A DNA stretch of 64,000 nt, from assembly GCA_005503165.1 (NCBI GenBank), contig SCNT01000019.1:23617-87616 (forward strand), written 5' to 3'. How positions within the stretch are numbered: the first letter of the stretch is position 1; each line of letters starts with the position of its first letter. A program made the translations under genes and the position numbers. This DNA is from Sphingomonadaceae bacterium 3R27E2-A. GTDB lineage: Bacteria > Pseudomonadota > Alphaproteobacteria > Sphingomonadales > Sphingomonadaceae. The notes under the pieces are model-generated. The model worked only from the letters and a program-made list of their open reading frames with translations, was not told where the DNA came from and ran no database searches. Shown here in pieces: positions 8,185 through 17,234 of this stretch.

Positions 8185-9117
8185 TTAGTGTTTGGCCAGA
8201 AAGCCCTTCATCACGGCGGCGGTCGCCTTCGGGTCCTCGATCATCGGAACGTGACCGACATGTTCGAAGATATGGCTCCGGCTGCCCGCGATGCCCGCTT
8301 CGAGCACGGGCACGCAGCTGACGTCGAGCAGCCGGTCGTGGCGGCCCCAGATGATCAGGGTCGGCGCCTTCACCTCGCCCAGCCGGTCGTTCAGCGGGTG
8401 GTCGCGGCCCTCGGTCGCGATGACCCAGAAGATCGTATCGAGCTGGTCGCGATATTTGAGCGCATCGGCGTAGAGGACGGGTTTGAGCCGCGCTGGTATA
8501 AAGGGCGGCTTGTGCACTACCATCGCGACCAGCCGGTCGGCATCCTCGAGATTGGCGAGGACGAGCGGGTTATAGTCCTCGTTCGCCGCCTGTTTCTGGA
8601 GATCGCTTTCGTTCGCGCCATTGACCCCGGCGTTGTTGAGCAGGGTCAGGCTGGCGAGCGCACCCGGATAGTCGAGCGCGTAGCGCAGCGCGATCCAGCC
8701 GCCCATGCTGTTGCCCGCGATGTGCGGACGTTCCAGCTTTAGCGCGTCGGCGAACTGCTTGAGCCGCGCGGTCTGGGCCGCGATGTCGTAAGCGAGCTCG
8801 GGGTTGCGCTCGTTCTGCCCGAAACCCGGCAGGTCGGGCGCGACGACGTGATAGTCGCGCGTGAGATAGGGCGCGATCATCGACCAATTATCCTTGTCGC
8901 CCGCGAAACCGTGGACAAGCAGCAGCAAGGGCTTCGACGAATCGCCGCCCTCCAGATAGGGCCAGTCGCGGCCATCGACGGTCACGCTCTTCCGGACCGT
9001 GCCGCCGCGCTTGCGGAGCATCCAGCGACCCAGCGCAACGAGGCGGCCGGGGAAGAGGAAATAGAGCAGCGCGAGGGTGATCAGCGGCGCGAAGATCAGA
9101 ACGAGAAGGATACGCAT
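8185..9117 (-). CDS. Membrane-anchored alpha/beta hydrolase
   Basis: 310 residues from the ATG at 9117. A hydrophobic N-terminal anchor (ILLVLIFAPLITLALLYFLF) precedes a standard alpha/beta-hydrolase domain: LLLVHGFAGDKDNW (oxyanion HG), nucleophile elbow GNSMGGW, acid in IIWGRHDRLLD and the final His in EHVGHVPMIEDP. It probably hydrolyses an ester; the lipid-gene context suggests a lipase or esterase. A longer frame runs upstream to 9204, but that extension is only the reading of a palindromic repeat and is rejected as coding. It is the downstream partner of the lysophospholipase-like hydrolase. Confidence 0.85.
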   Translation of the reverse strand: MRILLVLIFAPLITLALLYFLFPGRLVALGRWMLRKRGGTVRKSVTVDGRDWPYLEGGDSSKPLLLLVHGFAGDKDNWSMIAPYLTRDYHVVAPDLPGFGQNERNPELAYDIAAQTARLKQFADALKLERPHIAGNSMGGWIALRYALDYPGALASLTLLNNAGVNGANESDLQKQAANEDYNPLVLANLEDADRLVAMVVHKPPFIPARLKPVLYADALKYRDQLDTIFWVIATEGRDHPLNDRLGEVKAPTLIIWGRHDRLLDVSCVPVLEAGIAGSRSHIFEHVGHVPMIEDPKATAAVMKGFLAKH

Positions 9118-9140
9118 GAGTTTAAGTCTGTCCTCTCCAT

Positions 9141-9210
9141 CCGTTCGTGTCGAGCGAAGTCGAGACACGCTTCGACGTCGAGGTGTCTCGACTTCGCTCG
9201 ACACGAACGG
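9141..9210. repeat. Palindromic element, family 2 (28-bp perfect inverted repeat)
   Basis: Bases 9141-9168 and 9183-9210 are perfect reverse complements (arms begin CCGTTCGTGTCGAGCG), with a 14-nt loop. Other members are at 35939-36012 and 45280-45361. It lies after the stop of the lysophospholipase-like gene and before the next minus-strand gene, and may act as a transcript 3' hairpin. Confidence 0.92.
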
Positions 9211-9224
9211 GATTTTGGGTGGGC

Positions 9225-10076
9225 CTAGCGCCGCGCGACATGCGCGTCGAACCAGGCGACCAGATCGTCCAGCACCATAGCTTGTTCGGGCTCGTTATAG
9301 ATTTCGTGGAACAGGCCGGGATAGATCTTCAGCACCTTGTCGGCCGACGACACATGGTCGAACAGATATTGCGACCCCGCGACCGCGGCGAGGCTGTCCT
9401 TCTCGCCGTGCTGGAGCAGGATCGGCAGCGTGATCTGCGGCGCGCCCGCCTGCGCGGCCGCCATCGCGTCCATGAATTCCTTGCCGAGCCGCGCGCCGAT
9501 CTTGCCGGTGTAGACGAGCGGGTCGGCGCGATATGCGGCGACCACCGCGGGATCGCGGCTCACCCCGTTCGCATCGAGCGAGAGGACGCCGAGCCGCGAG
9601 AAGAAACGCGAGAGGAAACGGCTGATCCAGATCGTGAAGCGCGAGGGCGACGCGCCAGGCACGATCGCAGGGCCTGACAGGGCCGCGGCGACGAACGCCG
9701 ACTGGCGCTCGGTCAGGAACAGCGTCGAAATCAGCCCGCCCATGCTGTGGCCGAGGAGCAGCCGCGGCGTGTCGCCATGGTTGACCTCGACCAATGTCAG
9801 CAGTTCGGCCATCCCGTCGGTAAAGGCCGAAAAGCGCGGCACGAAACCCGGCGTGCCGTCGGACTTGCCATGCCCCCAATGGTCGATGGCATAGATGGCA
9901 TAACCCGCATCGGTCAGCCGCTTCGCAACATGCTCGTAGCGCCCGGCATGCTCGGCATAGCCGTGCGCGAGCAGGACCACCGCCTTGGGCAAGCCCGCGG
10001 GAAGCCAGTGGGTGATATGCAGCTTCGCGCCCGCGCCGGCCGATCCGGCGGGCAGGATCACCGCGCCGTCGGCCAC
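9225..10076 (-). CDS. Alpha/beta hydrolase, monoacylglycerol lipase / lysophospholipase type
   Basis: 283 residues of the S33/Hydrolase_4 type. Motifs are LLAHGYAEHAGRYEH (the HGxxEH form typical of monoacylglycerol lipases), AIDHWGHGKSDG, nucleophile elbow GHSMGGL, acid in LLQHGEKDSLA and His in PGLFHEIYNEPE. There is no signal peptide, so a cytoplasmic role is expected. It would release fatty acid from monoacylglycerol or lysophospholipid. Its start is one base from the stop of the patatin gene, so the two are almost certainly co-transcribed with the WS/DGAT and PlsB genes. Confidence 0.88.
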   Translation of the reverse strand: MADGAVILPAGSAGAGAKLHITHWLPAGLPKAVVLLAHGYAEHAGRYEHVAKRLTDAGYAIYAIDHWGHGKSDGTPGFVPRFSAFTDGMAELLTLVEVNHGDTPRLLLGHSMGGLISTLFLTERQSAFVAAALSGPAIVPGASPSRFTIWISRFLSRFFSRLGVLSLDANGVSRDPAVVAAYRADPLVYTGKIGARLGKEFMDAMAAAQAGAPQITLPILLQHGEKDSLAAVAGSQYLFDHVSSADKVLKIYPGLFHEIYNEPEQAMVLDDLVAWFDAHVARR

Positions 10077-10077
10077 C

Positions 10078-11541
10078 TCAGCGCACCGCCTTCTTGAGTG
10101 CGGCGCTGCGGTGGCCGGGGCCGTTGTCGCCGGCCTTGTCCAGCTTCGCCAAAATGCCCTCGAGCGCGCGGCTGATCGCGGTCTGGGTGCGCACCATTTC
10201 GACCTTGGGCCAGGCGGTGCGCTGCCCCGTGTCGATCAGCTCGTCGATATCCTCCTGCGCCAGGTCCGACAGGATCTTGGTCGGTGACCAGAATTTGGGC
10301 GGGCGGATGATGTTGATGTCGCCGGTATATTCCTGGTTGATCACCGAGCGCGCGAGATTGGCGATGCTGTTGATCGGGGGAACCCATTCGAGCGGCTTCT
10401 GGAAGATGATCATATTGGCGTTGAGCCACGCCTTGAAGGTCGCCATCGACGCGTGCTGGATCGCCTCGATCGGCGCCATCTGCTTGCGCGTGTCGCTGGC
10501 GAAGGGCAGCGCGATCGGGTTCGCCTGGCTGACGATATGATGGTTAACGCCGTACAGGCGTTCGAGCCGCTTTGTCGGGATGTCGTGCGTCACCGAGCCG
10601 TCGACCCAGCGCCGGTCGGGCTGATAGGGTACGCGTTCGCCGCTGTCGTCGCGCGCCATCAGCATCACCGGCGGGAAGACCCCGGGCACCGCGCACGAGG
10701 CGAGCACGGCTTCGCGGATCAGCACATTGGGCGCGGTGATCGCGTTGAGGAGGCGGCCGTTCTGGTGCTTCTCCGCCGGCGCGACCGAGACGTTCAGATG
10801 GCGGCCGCTGATCTCATAGGCCTCCTGGAAGGTCAGGTCGGGGATCAGGTCGGCGAGCCGGTCGCGGACCTCGTCGGGGGCGAGGCGCCGCGTGTCGGGG
10901 CTGCGCGCCGGGTTGGCGAGCCGGTCGCTAGCGAGGAAGGCGCCGATGTCCGCGTCCTTGCGCGTGCAGACGACCGCGGCGACGATCGATCCGCCGCTGG
11001 CGCCCGACATGATCGCGGGCAGGACGCCCTCTTGCCACAGCGCCTTCACGACGCCGATGTGGAAGAAGAGGAAGCTGCCCGAGCCCGAGAGCAGCAGCGC
11101 CGAGCGGCCGTAGCAATGCTGGGCGCGGCGGAAGAAGTCGCGCTTCTCCTCGCGGCCGATGCTGCGCGACGCCGCGATCGAGCCCAGCGCCGACACGACC
11201 TCGGCGACATAATCCTCGATCAGTCTCTTGGTGCCAAAGCGCGCCTTCGCATAGAGACGCTCGTGCCCCATGCCGTCGATATTGCCGTGGATGCCCTCGT
11301 TGAGCACGAAGAGCAGCCCCTTGACGTCGCCTGCCTTCGACAGGCTGCCCAGTTTTTCGAGCCGGGCGCGGATCGCCCTATAATCGAAATGCTTGCTCTC
11401 GTCGGCGTCGCGCCACGCCTGCATCCCCGATTTCCGGTCATGTTCGCGCGCGGCCTTCGACCAGGCGGCATAGTCGGACGCAGTCACGAGATCGCGGTCG
11501 GCGCTTAGCGTCGGGGTGAAAAGCATGCGGTCGTCCTGCAA
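10078..11541 (-). CDS. Patatin-like phospholipase with N-terminal DUF3336
   Basis: 487 residues. The N-terminal 120 residues match the DUF3336 extension seen in triacylglycerol lipases of the yeast Tgl3/4/5 type (YAAWSKAAREHDRKSG, then RLYAKARFGTK). The patatin domain follows: GSGSFLFFHIGVV (oxyanion/Gly-rich loop), nucleophile motif GASGG and the Asp dyad residue in WVDGSVTHD. It is a Ser-Asp acyl hydrolase, likely acting on triacylglycerol or phospholipid at a membrane or lipid-droplet surface. It sits between WS/DGAT (8 bp upstream) and a monoacylglycerol-lipase-like gene, which points to storage-lipid turnover. Confidence 0.9.
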   Translation of the reverse strand: MQDDRMLFTPTLSADRDLVTASDYAAWSKAAREHDRKSGMQAWRDADESKHFDYRAIRARLEKLGSLSKAGDVKGLLFVLNEGIHGNIDGMGHERLYAKARFGTKRLIEDYVAEVVSALGSIAASRSIGREEKRDFFRRAQHCYGRSALLLSGSGSFLFFHIGVVKALWQEGVLPAIMSGASGGSIVAAVVCTRKDADIGAFLASDRLANPARSPDTRRLAPDEVRDRLADLIPDLTFQEAYEISGRHLNVSVAPAEKHQNGRLLNAITAPNVLIREAVLASCAVPGVFPPVMLMARDDSGERVPYQPDRRWVDGSVTHDIPTKRLERLYGVNHHIVSQANPIALPFASDTRKQMAPIEAIQHASMATFKAWLNANMIIFQKPLEWVPPINSIANLARSVINQEYTGDINIIRPPKFWSPTKILSDLAQEDIDELIDTGQRTAWPKVEMVRTQTAISRALEGILAKLDKAGDNGPGHRSAALKKAVR

Positions 11542-11549
11542 GGCATGGT

Positions 11550-13139
11550 TTATTTTTTCTGAGTCTTGCGGGTTGCGTTGCCTTTGGCAACCGGTTTCCG
11601 TTTGGTTTTGCTCGTAGGAGCCGTCCCGCTTTTGGCCGGAGCCTTGGGCGCGGGCTTGGGCTTCGCCGCGGTTTTCGGCTTTGCCGTAACGGCTTTGGGC
11701 TTAGCCGCCGGCTTTTCGGGCTTCGGCTCGGCCGCCATCAGGTCGGCGAAACTTTCGTCGACGCACTCGCGAAAGAAAGCAATGTCGGGCATGATCGCGC
11801 GCTCGCTGATGATCGAGAAGGCGATGCGGCCGTTGTAGCTGGGGGTCGCCACGAACAGCCCCATATTGTTCGCGAGCGGTGCCATGCCGTGCTGCTGCAC
11901 GAGCTGTGCCCCCGCGAGATAGAGCGGCACCTGCGCGCCGGGCACGTTCGAGATGAAGAGATTGGTGCCGCGCACCGCGAAACGCTCGCTGGTCAGGATA
12001 CGCGCGACCGCGGCCATCGTCGCTCCCGGGATATGCTGCGACAGGTCGGTCATGATCCGCGCGCTGACCCCCGCCTTGGCTTCCTTCGCCTCGACCGTAT
12101 AGTCGCGGATCGCCGCGAGCCGATCGAGCGGATCGGCGATGTCGGTGCGCACCGGCACGCTCATCGCCGACACCTGGTTGCCCGGCGTTGACGCCTTGCC
12201 CGCGCCCTTGTCCTTGCCGCGCAAATTGATCGGCGCCACCGCGACCAGGCTCTCCTTCGGCAGTTCCTTGTGCTTGATGAGATATTTGCGCAGCGCGCCG
12301 CCGACAGTGGTGAGCACGACGTCATTGACCGTCGCCCCCGGCATCTTCTTGCGGATCGCCGCGACATCGGACAGCGCAACGGTGGTGGCGTCGAACATCT
12401 TGTGTGGTCCGACCGGCGCGTTGAAGCGCGTTTCGGGAACCCCCGCGGTCATCCCTCCCTCGGCCATCGACTTGCGCGCCGAGGCGACGATGGCGGGCGA
12501 GACCTTGAGCAGCGCGTTCACGAACTTCACGGGCGATTGCATCGACGCCGACCAGGCGCGGGTCAGCGTCTCGGCGCTCGACGGCGCGCGGCCGAGGTCT
12601 TCGGGCGGCGGCGGTTCGGCAATGGCGGGGGTGCCCTGGGCGTCGATGTCGCTCATCGCGATGAAGGCGTGCGCACCCGAGGCGCCGTCGACCGCGGCAT
12701 GGTGGACGCGGTGGAGCATCGCGAAGCTGCCCTTCGGGATGCCGGGAATGCGGTCGAGCCCCTCGATGACGTAGATGTCCCACAAGGGGCGGTTCATATC
12801 CATCGGCTTCGAGAAATAGCGCGCGACGGCGATGCAGAACTGGCGCCAGTCGCCGGGCTCGGGAAGGCGCGCGTGGCTCATATGCGCCTCGATGTCGAAA
12901 TGCTCGTCCTCGACCCAATAGGGATGGTCCATGTCGAAGGGCAGCCGGTGCAGCCGGCGCTTGAACAGCGGCGAGGTGCCGACGCGGCTCTCGACGTGGC
13001 GGATGATGTCCTTGAAGCGCACGAAGCCGCCCGGCGCGGTCGACGGATCGTAGATGTACACGCCCATGATGTGGGTCAGGTTGTTCGCGGTCTGGGTGTA
13101 GAGGAACTGGGCGTCCTGCGCGCTGAGCTGTTTAAGCAT
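11550..13139 (-). CDS. Wax ester synthase / diacylglycerol acyltransferase (WS/DGAT)
   Basis: 529 residues. The catalytic HHxxxDG motif is present as HHAAVDGAS (about residues 141-149); the N-terminus (LSAQDAQFLY) and the later NDVVLTTVGGALR and FISNVPG blocks are typical of the family. It transfers acyl from acyl-CoA to diacylglycerol or a long-chain alcohol. After about residue 465 the protein becomes a Lys/Pro/Ala-rich tail of roughly 65 residues, which is not part of the enzyme fold and may bind membrane, polyphosphate or nucleic acid (inference). Its start overlaps plsB by eight bases. I cannot tell wax-ester from triacylglycerol preference. Confidence 0.93.
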   Translation of the reverse strand: MLKQLSAQDAQFLYTQTANNLTHIMGVYIYDPSTAPGGFVRFKDIIRHVESRVGTSPLFKRRLHRLPFDMDHPYWVEDEHFDIEAHMSHARLPEPGDWRQFCIAVARYFSKPMDMNRPLWDIYVIEGLDRIPGIPKGSFAMLHRVHHAAVDGASGAHAFIAMSDIDAQGTPAIAEPPPPEDLGRAPSSAETLTRAWSASMQSPVKFVNALLKVSPAIVASARKSMAEGGMTAGVPETRFNAPVGPHKMFDATTVALSDVAAIRKKMPGATVNDVVLTTVGGALRKYLIKHKELPKESLVAVAPINLRGKDKGAGKASTPGNQVSAMSVPVRTDIADPLDRLAAIRDYTVEAKEAKAGVSARIMTDLSQHIPGATMAAVARILTSERFAVRGTNLFISNVPGAQVPLYLAGAQLVQQHGMAPLANNMGLFVATPSYNGRIAFSIISERAIMPDIAFFRECVDESFADLMAAEPKPEKPAAKPKAVTAKPKTAAKPKPAPKAPAKSGTAPTSKTKRKPVAKGNATRKTQKK

Positions 13140-15480
13140 CCTGTCCTCCTGGTGTCGGCAAGCGGTCCGCGAGCGCCACGGTCGCGAGGCGCATCGATTC
13201 CATCACGTTGGCGAGCCCGCGCAGTTCCATCAGCAGCGCGCGCCGCGCCGCGAGGATCTCGGGGGTCGCGGGCTCGGCGAGCCCCATATGCCGCATCAGC
13301 GAAAGGCCGTTGGCGAAAAGCAGTTTGCCGATCGCCGCCTCGCTGCTGATCCGACGAAGCAGCCAGGCCTGCTTGCCCTCGACCAGCGCCGCCGCTTCGA
13401 GCGCCTTCTCGTCGACCGCCTCGCCCGGCCGCGCACGCGACAGGAGGTCGGCGACGACCGAATAAGCCTCGGCGAAACTCAGCAATACCGCATGGCCGAC
13501 GAGCGGCTGGCAGCGGCGGATGAGCTGCGCGACGCCGCGGTCGCCGCTCGCGAGGCGCTTTTCCCAAGCCGGGTCGATGCGCGCGAGTTCGGCCGCGATT
13601 GCGGCCTGATGTTCCTCGCGCGGGGGGTAGAAAAATTCGAATTTGAACAGGTCGCGGAGGCGATCGACATGCGCCCAGAAGGCTGCGGTCGCATCGCCGC
13701 TGTCGGCATCGCGCAGTTGGAACAGCGCGATCTCGATCATCGCGCGGTCGAGGAAATGATGGACGACGATGTTGCGGTAATAGCTCGCCATCGGATGCTT
13801 GGCGGGGTCGATCGAATAGACATTCTCGCTGCCCGCTTCGTAGCGCGCGAGTAGCCCGCTCTCGACCAGCGTGTCGACCGTCGCCGACAGCGCAGCATCG
13901 TCGCCGCTTTCGAGTTCCCTGCTGAGCCTGATGCCGCGCGCGCGCGCCCATTCCTTGAGCGCGCCGATCGCCATCAGCAGTTCGGCCGCGGTGGCGCCGC
14001 GCGGCGCGGTGCCGAGCAGGATCAGGCACATCACCGACGACACCGTCAGCGGGGTGACGCGATTGGCCTCGACCGCGACCGAAAAGGCGATCTTCTCGAG
14101 CGCGCGTTTGTCCTCGGGACCCGGGGCATCCTCGATCACCACCGGCTTGCCGATGTCGAGCCGGATGCGCCCCGACGGCTTCTTGAGGTTGCGGATATAG
14201 CCGACGAACCAGCCGAGACTCTCCGCCTTCTTCACCCGGCCGGTCTGTTCGGCGGCATATTCCTCGACGTCGAGGATCAGGTCGAAGCTCGTGACGAAGG
14301 GGACGAAATGCACACCCCTGGTCCCCGTCGCATGCGCGGCGTCGAGGACATATTTCATCAGGCCATATTTGGGCGGCATCAGCTTGCCGAGCCGCGAGCG
14401 CGTACCCTCGAACGCCCAGCTCAGGGGGAAGCGCTTGGCGAGCAGCCAGGCGATATAGTGCCGCAACACCAGCTTGTAGACCGGCTGGTCCTGGAAGCTC
14501 CGCCGGATGAAAATCATCCCCGAACGGCGGAAAAATTCGCCCATGACCGCGAAGTCGAGGTTCGCGCCACCGAAGCTGTGCAGCATCGGCATATCGTTTT
14601 CATAGGTCAGCCGGCTGGGCGTGGCGCCGTCGATATAGGTCTTGTGGGTGAAGAGGATCGCGGTCGGGTGTTCGCGCAGGATCGAGCGGAGCTTCGCGAG
14701 TTCGGCGGCGTCGATCTCCATTTCGGGCGCATAGCCGCCGAACATCATGCGATCGAGTCTGGCGCGAAGGTCGAGGAACAGCGCCGAGGGTCGCGCGATG
14801 ACCTCCTTCATCAGCGGGCGCGCCTCGCGGTAGAGGTCGGCGACCGGGCGGCCGAGCGTTTCGGCGAGGTCGGCGAGCGCGGCGCGGAACTTGGGACTGG
14901 TGCGGAGGCTGTCGGCGACGAAGCGCGGGACCTTGTAGCGCGTGCCGCGCACCCCGCGTTCGGCGACGTCGAGCGCGAGCGCCGCCTGCCGCGCGACGAA
15001 GCGCGCGAATTCGGGGCTATCGCTCCCCTCGCCGTCGCCGCCGCCGGTCTGCGCGCAATAACGCTCGCGCAATGTATCGAGCGAGGCGGCCTCGCCGACC
15101 AATATCTGCGCGCGCCGTCGGTCGCGGAGCAGGATCAGCCGCGACCGCAGCGGGCCGGGATGGCGCGGGTCGCCGAAAATCAGGTGGCGAAACTTGAGCG
15201 CGCGCGCGCGCTCGAACCCCGGGATGCGCCACGCGACGCGCAGCGGCACGACCTGCCGCGACGGCGCCCCGCCGAGACGCACGCGCAGCATCTCGACGGG
15301 CAGCGCATGGTCGTCATCCTCGATCGCGAGGCTCGCCCATTGCGGCGTATCGTCGCCCGCGGTGGCGTGGATCCAGTCGAGGAGCAAATGCCGCTCGACC
15401 CCGTGGCGCGCGTCGATGATGTAAAGCCGCTCGGCCGCGTCCTCCGCCACGATGGTGGTGCGGGGCGTTCCGTCGGCCAT
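13132..15480 (-). CDS. plsB: Glycerol-3-phosphate 1-O-acyltransferase (PlsB type)
   Basis: 782 residues, close to the usual length of PlsB. The acyltransferase blocks appear in order: FTHKTYIDGATPSRL (motif I, H-x4-D form), GGANLDFAVMGEFFRRSG and IFIRRSF (motif II), FEGTRSRLGKL (motif III) and HFVPFVTSFDLILD (motif IV). It acylates sn-glycerol-3-phosphate at position 1 at the inner membrane. It overlaps the WS/DGAT gene by eight bases, and the HAD-PlsC gene that supplies the second acylation lies just upstream. This plsC-plsB-WS/DGAT order resembles the known mycobacterial Rv2483c-Rv2482c-Rv2484c neighbourhood. Confidence 0.92.
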   Translation of the reverse strand: MADGTPRTTIVAEDAAERLYIIDARHGVERHLLLDWIHATAGDDTPQWASLAIEDDDHALPVEMLRVRLGGAPSRQVVPLRVAWRIPGFERARALKFRHLIFGDPRHPGPLRSRLILLRDRRRAQILVGEAASLDTLRERYCAQTGGGDGEGSDSPEFARFVARQAALALDVAERGVRGTRYKVPRFVADSLRTSPKFRAALADLAETLGRPVADLYREARPLMKEVIARPSALFLDLRARLDRMMFGGYAPEMEIDAAELAKLRSILREHPTAILFTHKTYIDGATPSRLTYENDMPMLHSFGGANLDFAVMGEFFRRSGMIFIRRSFQDQPVYKLVLRHYIAWLLAKRFPLSWAFEGTRSRLGKLMPPKYGLMKYVLDAAHATGTRGVHFVPFVTSFDLILDVEEYAAEQTGRVKKAESLGWFVGYIRNLKKPSGRIRLDIGKPVVIEDAPGPEDKRALEKIAFSVAVEANRVTPLTVSSVMCLILLGTAPRGATAAELLMAIGALKEWARARGIRLSRELESGDDAALSATVDTLVESGLLARYEAGSENVYSIDPAKHPMASYYRNIVVHHFLDRAMIEIALFQLRDADSGDATAAFWAHVDRLRDLFKFEFFYPPREEHQAAIAAELARIDPAWEKRLASGDRGVAQLIRRCQPLVGHAVLLSFAEAYSVVADLLSRARPGEAVDEKALEAAALVEGKQAWLLRRISSEAAIGKLLFANGLSLMRHMGLAEPATPEILAARRALLMELRGLANVMESMRLATVALADRLPTPGGQDA

Positions 15481-15498
15481 ATCGCTAAAATCCGTCCA

Positions 15499-15576
15499 TC
15501 ATTGCGAGGAGCGAAGCGACGCGGCAATCCAGCGTGGCGTAACCCGCCGTAGATTGCTTCGCTTCGCTCGCAATGA
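15499..15576. repeat. Palindromic element, family 3
   Basis: TCATTGCGAG (15499-15508) pairs with CTCGCAATGA (15567-15576), and the stem continues inward as GAGCGAAGCGA / TCGCTTCGCTC and GCAATC / GATTGC. A second member is at 27281-27378. It lies in the 112-bp gap between the plsC-type gene stop and plsB. Confidence 0.88.
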
Positions 15577-15592
15577 CGAGGTGAGACATGCG

Positions 15593-17167
15593 CTAGGCCG
15601 CCCTTCCCTTCCGCGGGGAGGGCTTCTTCGCCGACGGCCTTTTCTTGGTGGCGGGCTTATTCGCGACCGCCTTCTTCGGCGCCTTTTGAGGCTTCGCCGC
15701 GGGGGCGGGCTCGGCAGCAACCGATTCCGCCACCGTCTCCTCGGGCTGGCCGAGCGTGCGCAGGAACATGTTCCTTACGTCGCGGACATGGCGGTTGATC
15801 GTCCGCGGGCTCCAGCCCGAGGTATCGACCGGCGGCAGCACGGTGACGCGCACCGTCGCGGGGCGCATCACGAACTCGTTCTTGGGCGCGACGTCGGTGG
15901 CGTTGTGGATCACGATCGGGACGATCGGCACCCCCGCCTGCATCGCCAGGTGGAACGCGCCCTTCTTGAAGGGTTCGAGCTTCGGCGTCAGGCTTCGCGT
16001 ACCTTCGGGGGCGATGCAGATCGACTTGCCTTCCTGCTGGATCGCATCGACGAGCGGCTCCATCGCCTTGATCGCGCTCTTGCCGTCGGCGCGGTCGACG
16101 AAGACGGTGCCGCCCCATTCCATCAGCTTGCCGAGGATGGGGATGTCCTTGATCTCCTTCTTGCCCACGCCGCCCATGTCGCGGCGGATGAGCTTGGCGA
16201 GGATCATCACATCGGCCTTGCTCTGGTGGTTGAAGATGAAGACGCAGGGGCGCGAGGGCCAGAGATGCTTCTCGTCCTCGACCTCGAGTTCGACCCCGGT
16301 GATCGCGGTCGCGAAATCGCCGAACAGCCCGATCGAGAAATTCGCCGCCTCGCGCTGCGAACGCGTCAGCGCCCAGATCGGCAGGCCGGCGGCGAAAGCG
16401 CCGACGAGCGAGCCGGTGGCGTAGATCGTCCGCGTATAGTCCACCCATGACGGCGTGCCGCGGCTCGCGAAGCGCTGGACCGGCCAGCCCCGCTCGTCGG
16501 CGATGCCCTTGAGCTTCAGATTCGGGTTGAGCGGGCGCGGCTTGCCGACGCGTTCGAGCAATTCGATATCGTCGTCGCTGTCCGAATAGAAAAAGCTCTG
16601 GTCGAGATCGAGACCGTATTCGGCGGCCAGTTCCTCGGCGGCGAACACCTTGCCCTCGCCGAAGCAAAGGGGCCGGATGATTTCGCCCGTGAACACGCCG
16701 TCCTCGATCTCATAGGCCGAGCATTTGATGTCGGTGATGCCAAGGTCGCGCGCGGTGGGTTCGATCTGGTAGATCGTCGCCGACGAGATGATCGCGACGC
16801 GGTGGCCCTTCGCCTGGTGCGCCTCGATGATCGCGCGCGTCTCGGGATAGATCTTTCGCGCGATATGCTTCTTGTAGAGCTCCTCGCCGAACGCGACGAA
16901 ACTCTCTTCCTCGACGCCCTTCATGAATTTGGCGGCGGCGGACATCAGGCCCGAGAAGCCGAGCTGGCCGAGGCTGTGCTGCGCGACGACCTGCGCGGTT
17001 TCGGCGATTTCCTCGACCGACATCTCGCGGCGCTGGAATTTCTCGCGCAGCATCGCGGTCGCCGAATAGCCTGAGATGATCGTGCCGTCGAAGTCGAAGA
17101 GCGCGGCGATGTGCGATCCGGGTTCGGACGCGAGGACTTCTTCCAGATGCGGCTGCGGTCGTGGCAC
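15593..17167 (-). CDS. HAD-IB phosphatase fused to 1-acylglycerol-3-phosphate acyltransferase (PlsC)
   Basis: 524 residues with two domains. Residues about 20-230 are a HAD-IB phosphatase (FDFDGTIISGYSA motif I; FYSDSDDDIELLE motif III), of the SerB-like subgroup. Residues about 290-470 are a PlsC acyltransferase (FIFNHQSKADVMIL with H-x4-D, IAPEGTRSLT, and IVPIVIHNATD). The last 45 residues are a Lys/Ala/Pro-rich tail like that of the WS/DGAT. The PlsC half would make phosphatidic acid; the HAD half might dephosphorylate a lipid or related phosphate, but that is inference. The same fusion is known in mycobacteria (Rv2483c). It heads the minus-strand lipid operon. Confidence 0.9.
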   Translation of the reverse strand: MPRPQPHLEEVLASEPGSHIAALFDFDGTIISGYSATAMLREKFQRREMSVEEIAETAQVVAQHSLGQLGFSGLMSAAAKFMKGVEEESFVAFGEELYKKHIARKIYPETRAIIEAHQAKGHRVAIISSATIYQIEPTARDLGITDIKCSAYEIEDGVFTGEIIRPLCFGEGKVFAAEELAAEYGLDLDQSFFYSDSDDDIELLERVGKPRPLNPNLKLKGIADERGWPVQRFASRGTPSWVDYTRTIYATGSLVGAFAAGLPIWALTRSQREAANFSIGLFGDFATAITGVELEVEDEKHLWPSRPCVFIFNHQSKADVMILAKLIRRDMGGVGKKEIKDIPILGKLMEWGGTVFVDRADGKSAIKAMEPLVDAIQQEGKSICIAPEGTRSLTPKLEPFKKGAFHLAMQAGVPIVPIVIHNATDVAPKNEFVMRPATVRVTVLPPVDTSGWSPRTINRHVRDVRNMFLRTLGQPEETVAESVAAEPAPAAKPQKAPKKAVANKPATKKRPSAKKPSPRKGRAA

Positions 17168-17234
17168 AGCGGTCTCCCCACCGGCGGCTATATTGCCGCT
17201 TATCCCTGCACGATGGCAGGTAAGATGGGGTTAA

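Noticed and set aside
9118..9204. N-terminal extension of the membrane hydrolase reading MSSEVETPRRR...
   Set aside because: It is the translation of the family 2 palindrome. The same peptide arises from other copies, and the ATG at 9117 leads straight into a membrane anchor.
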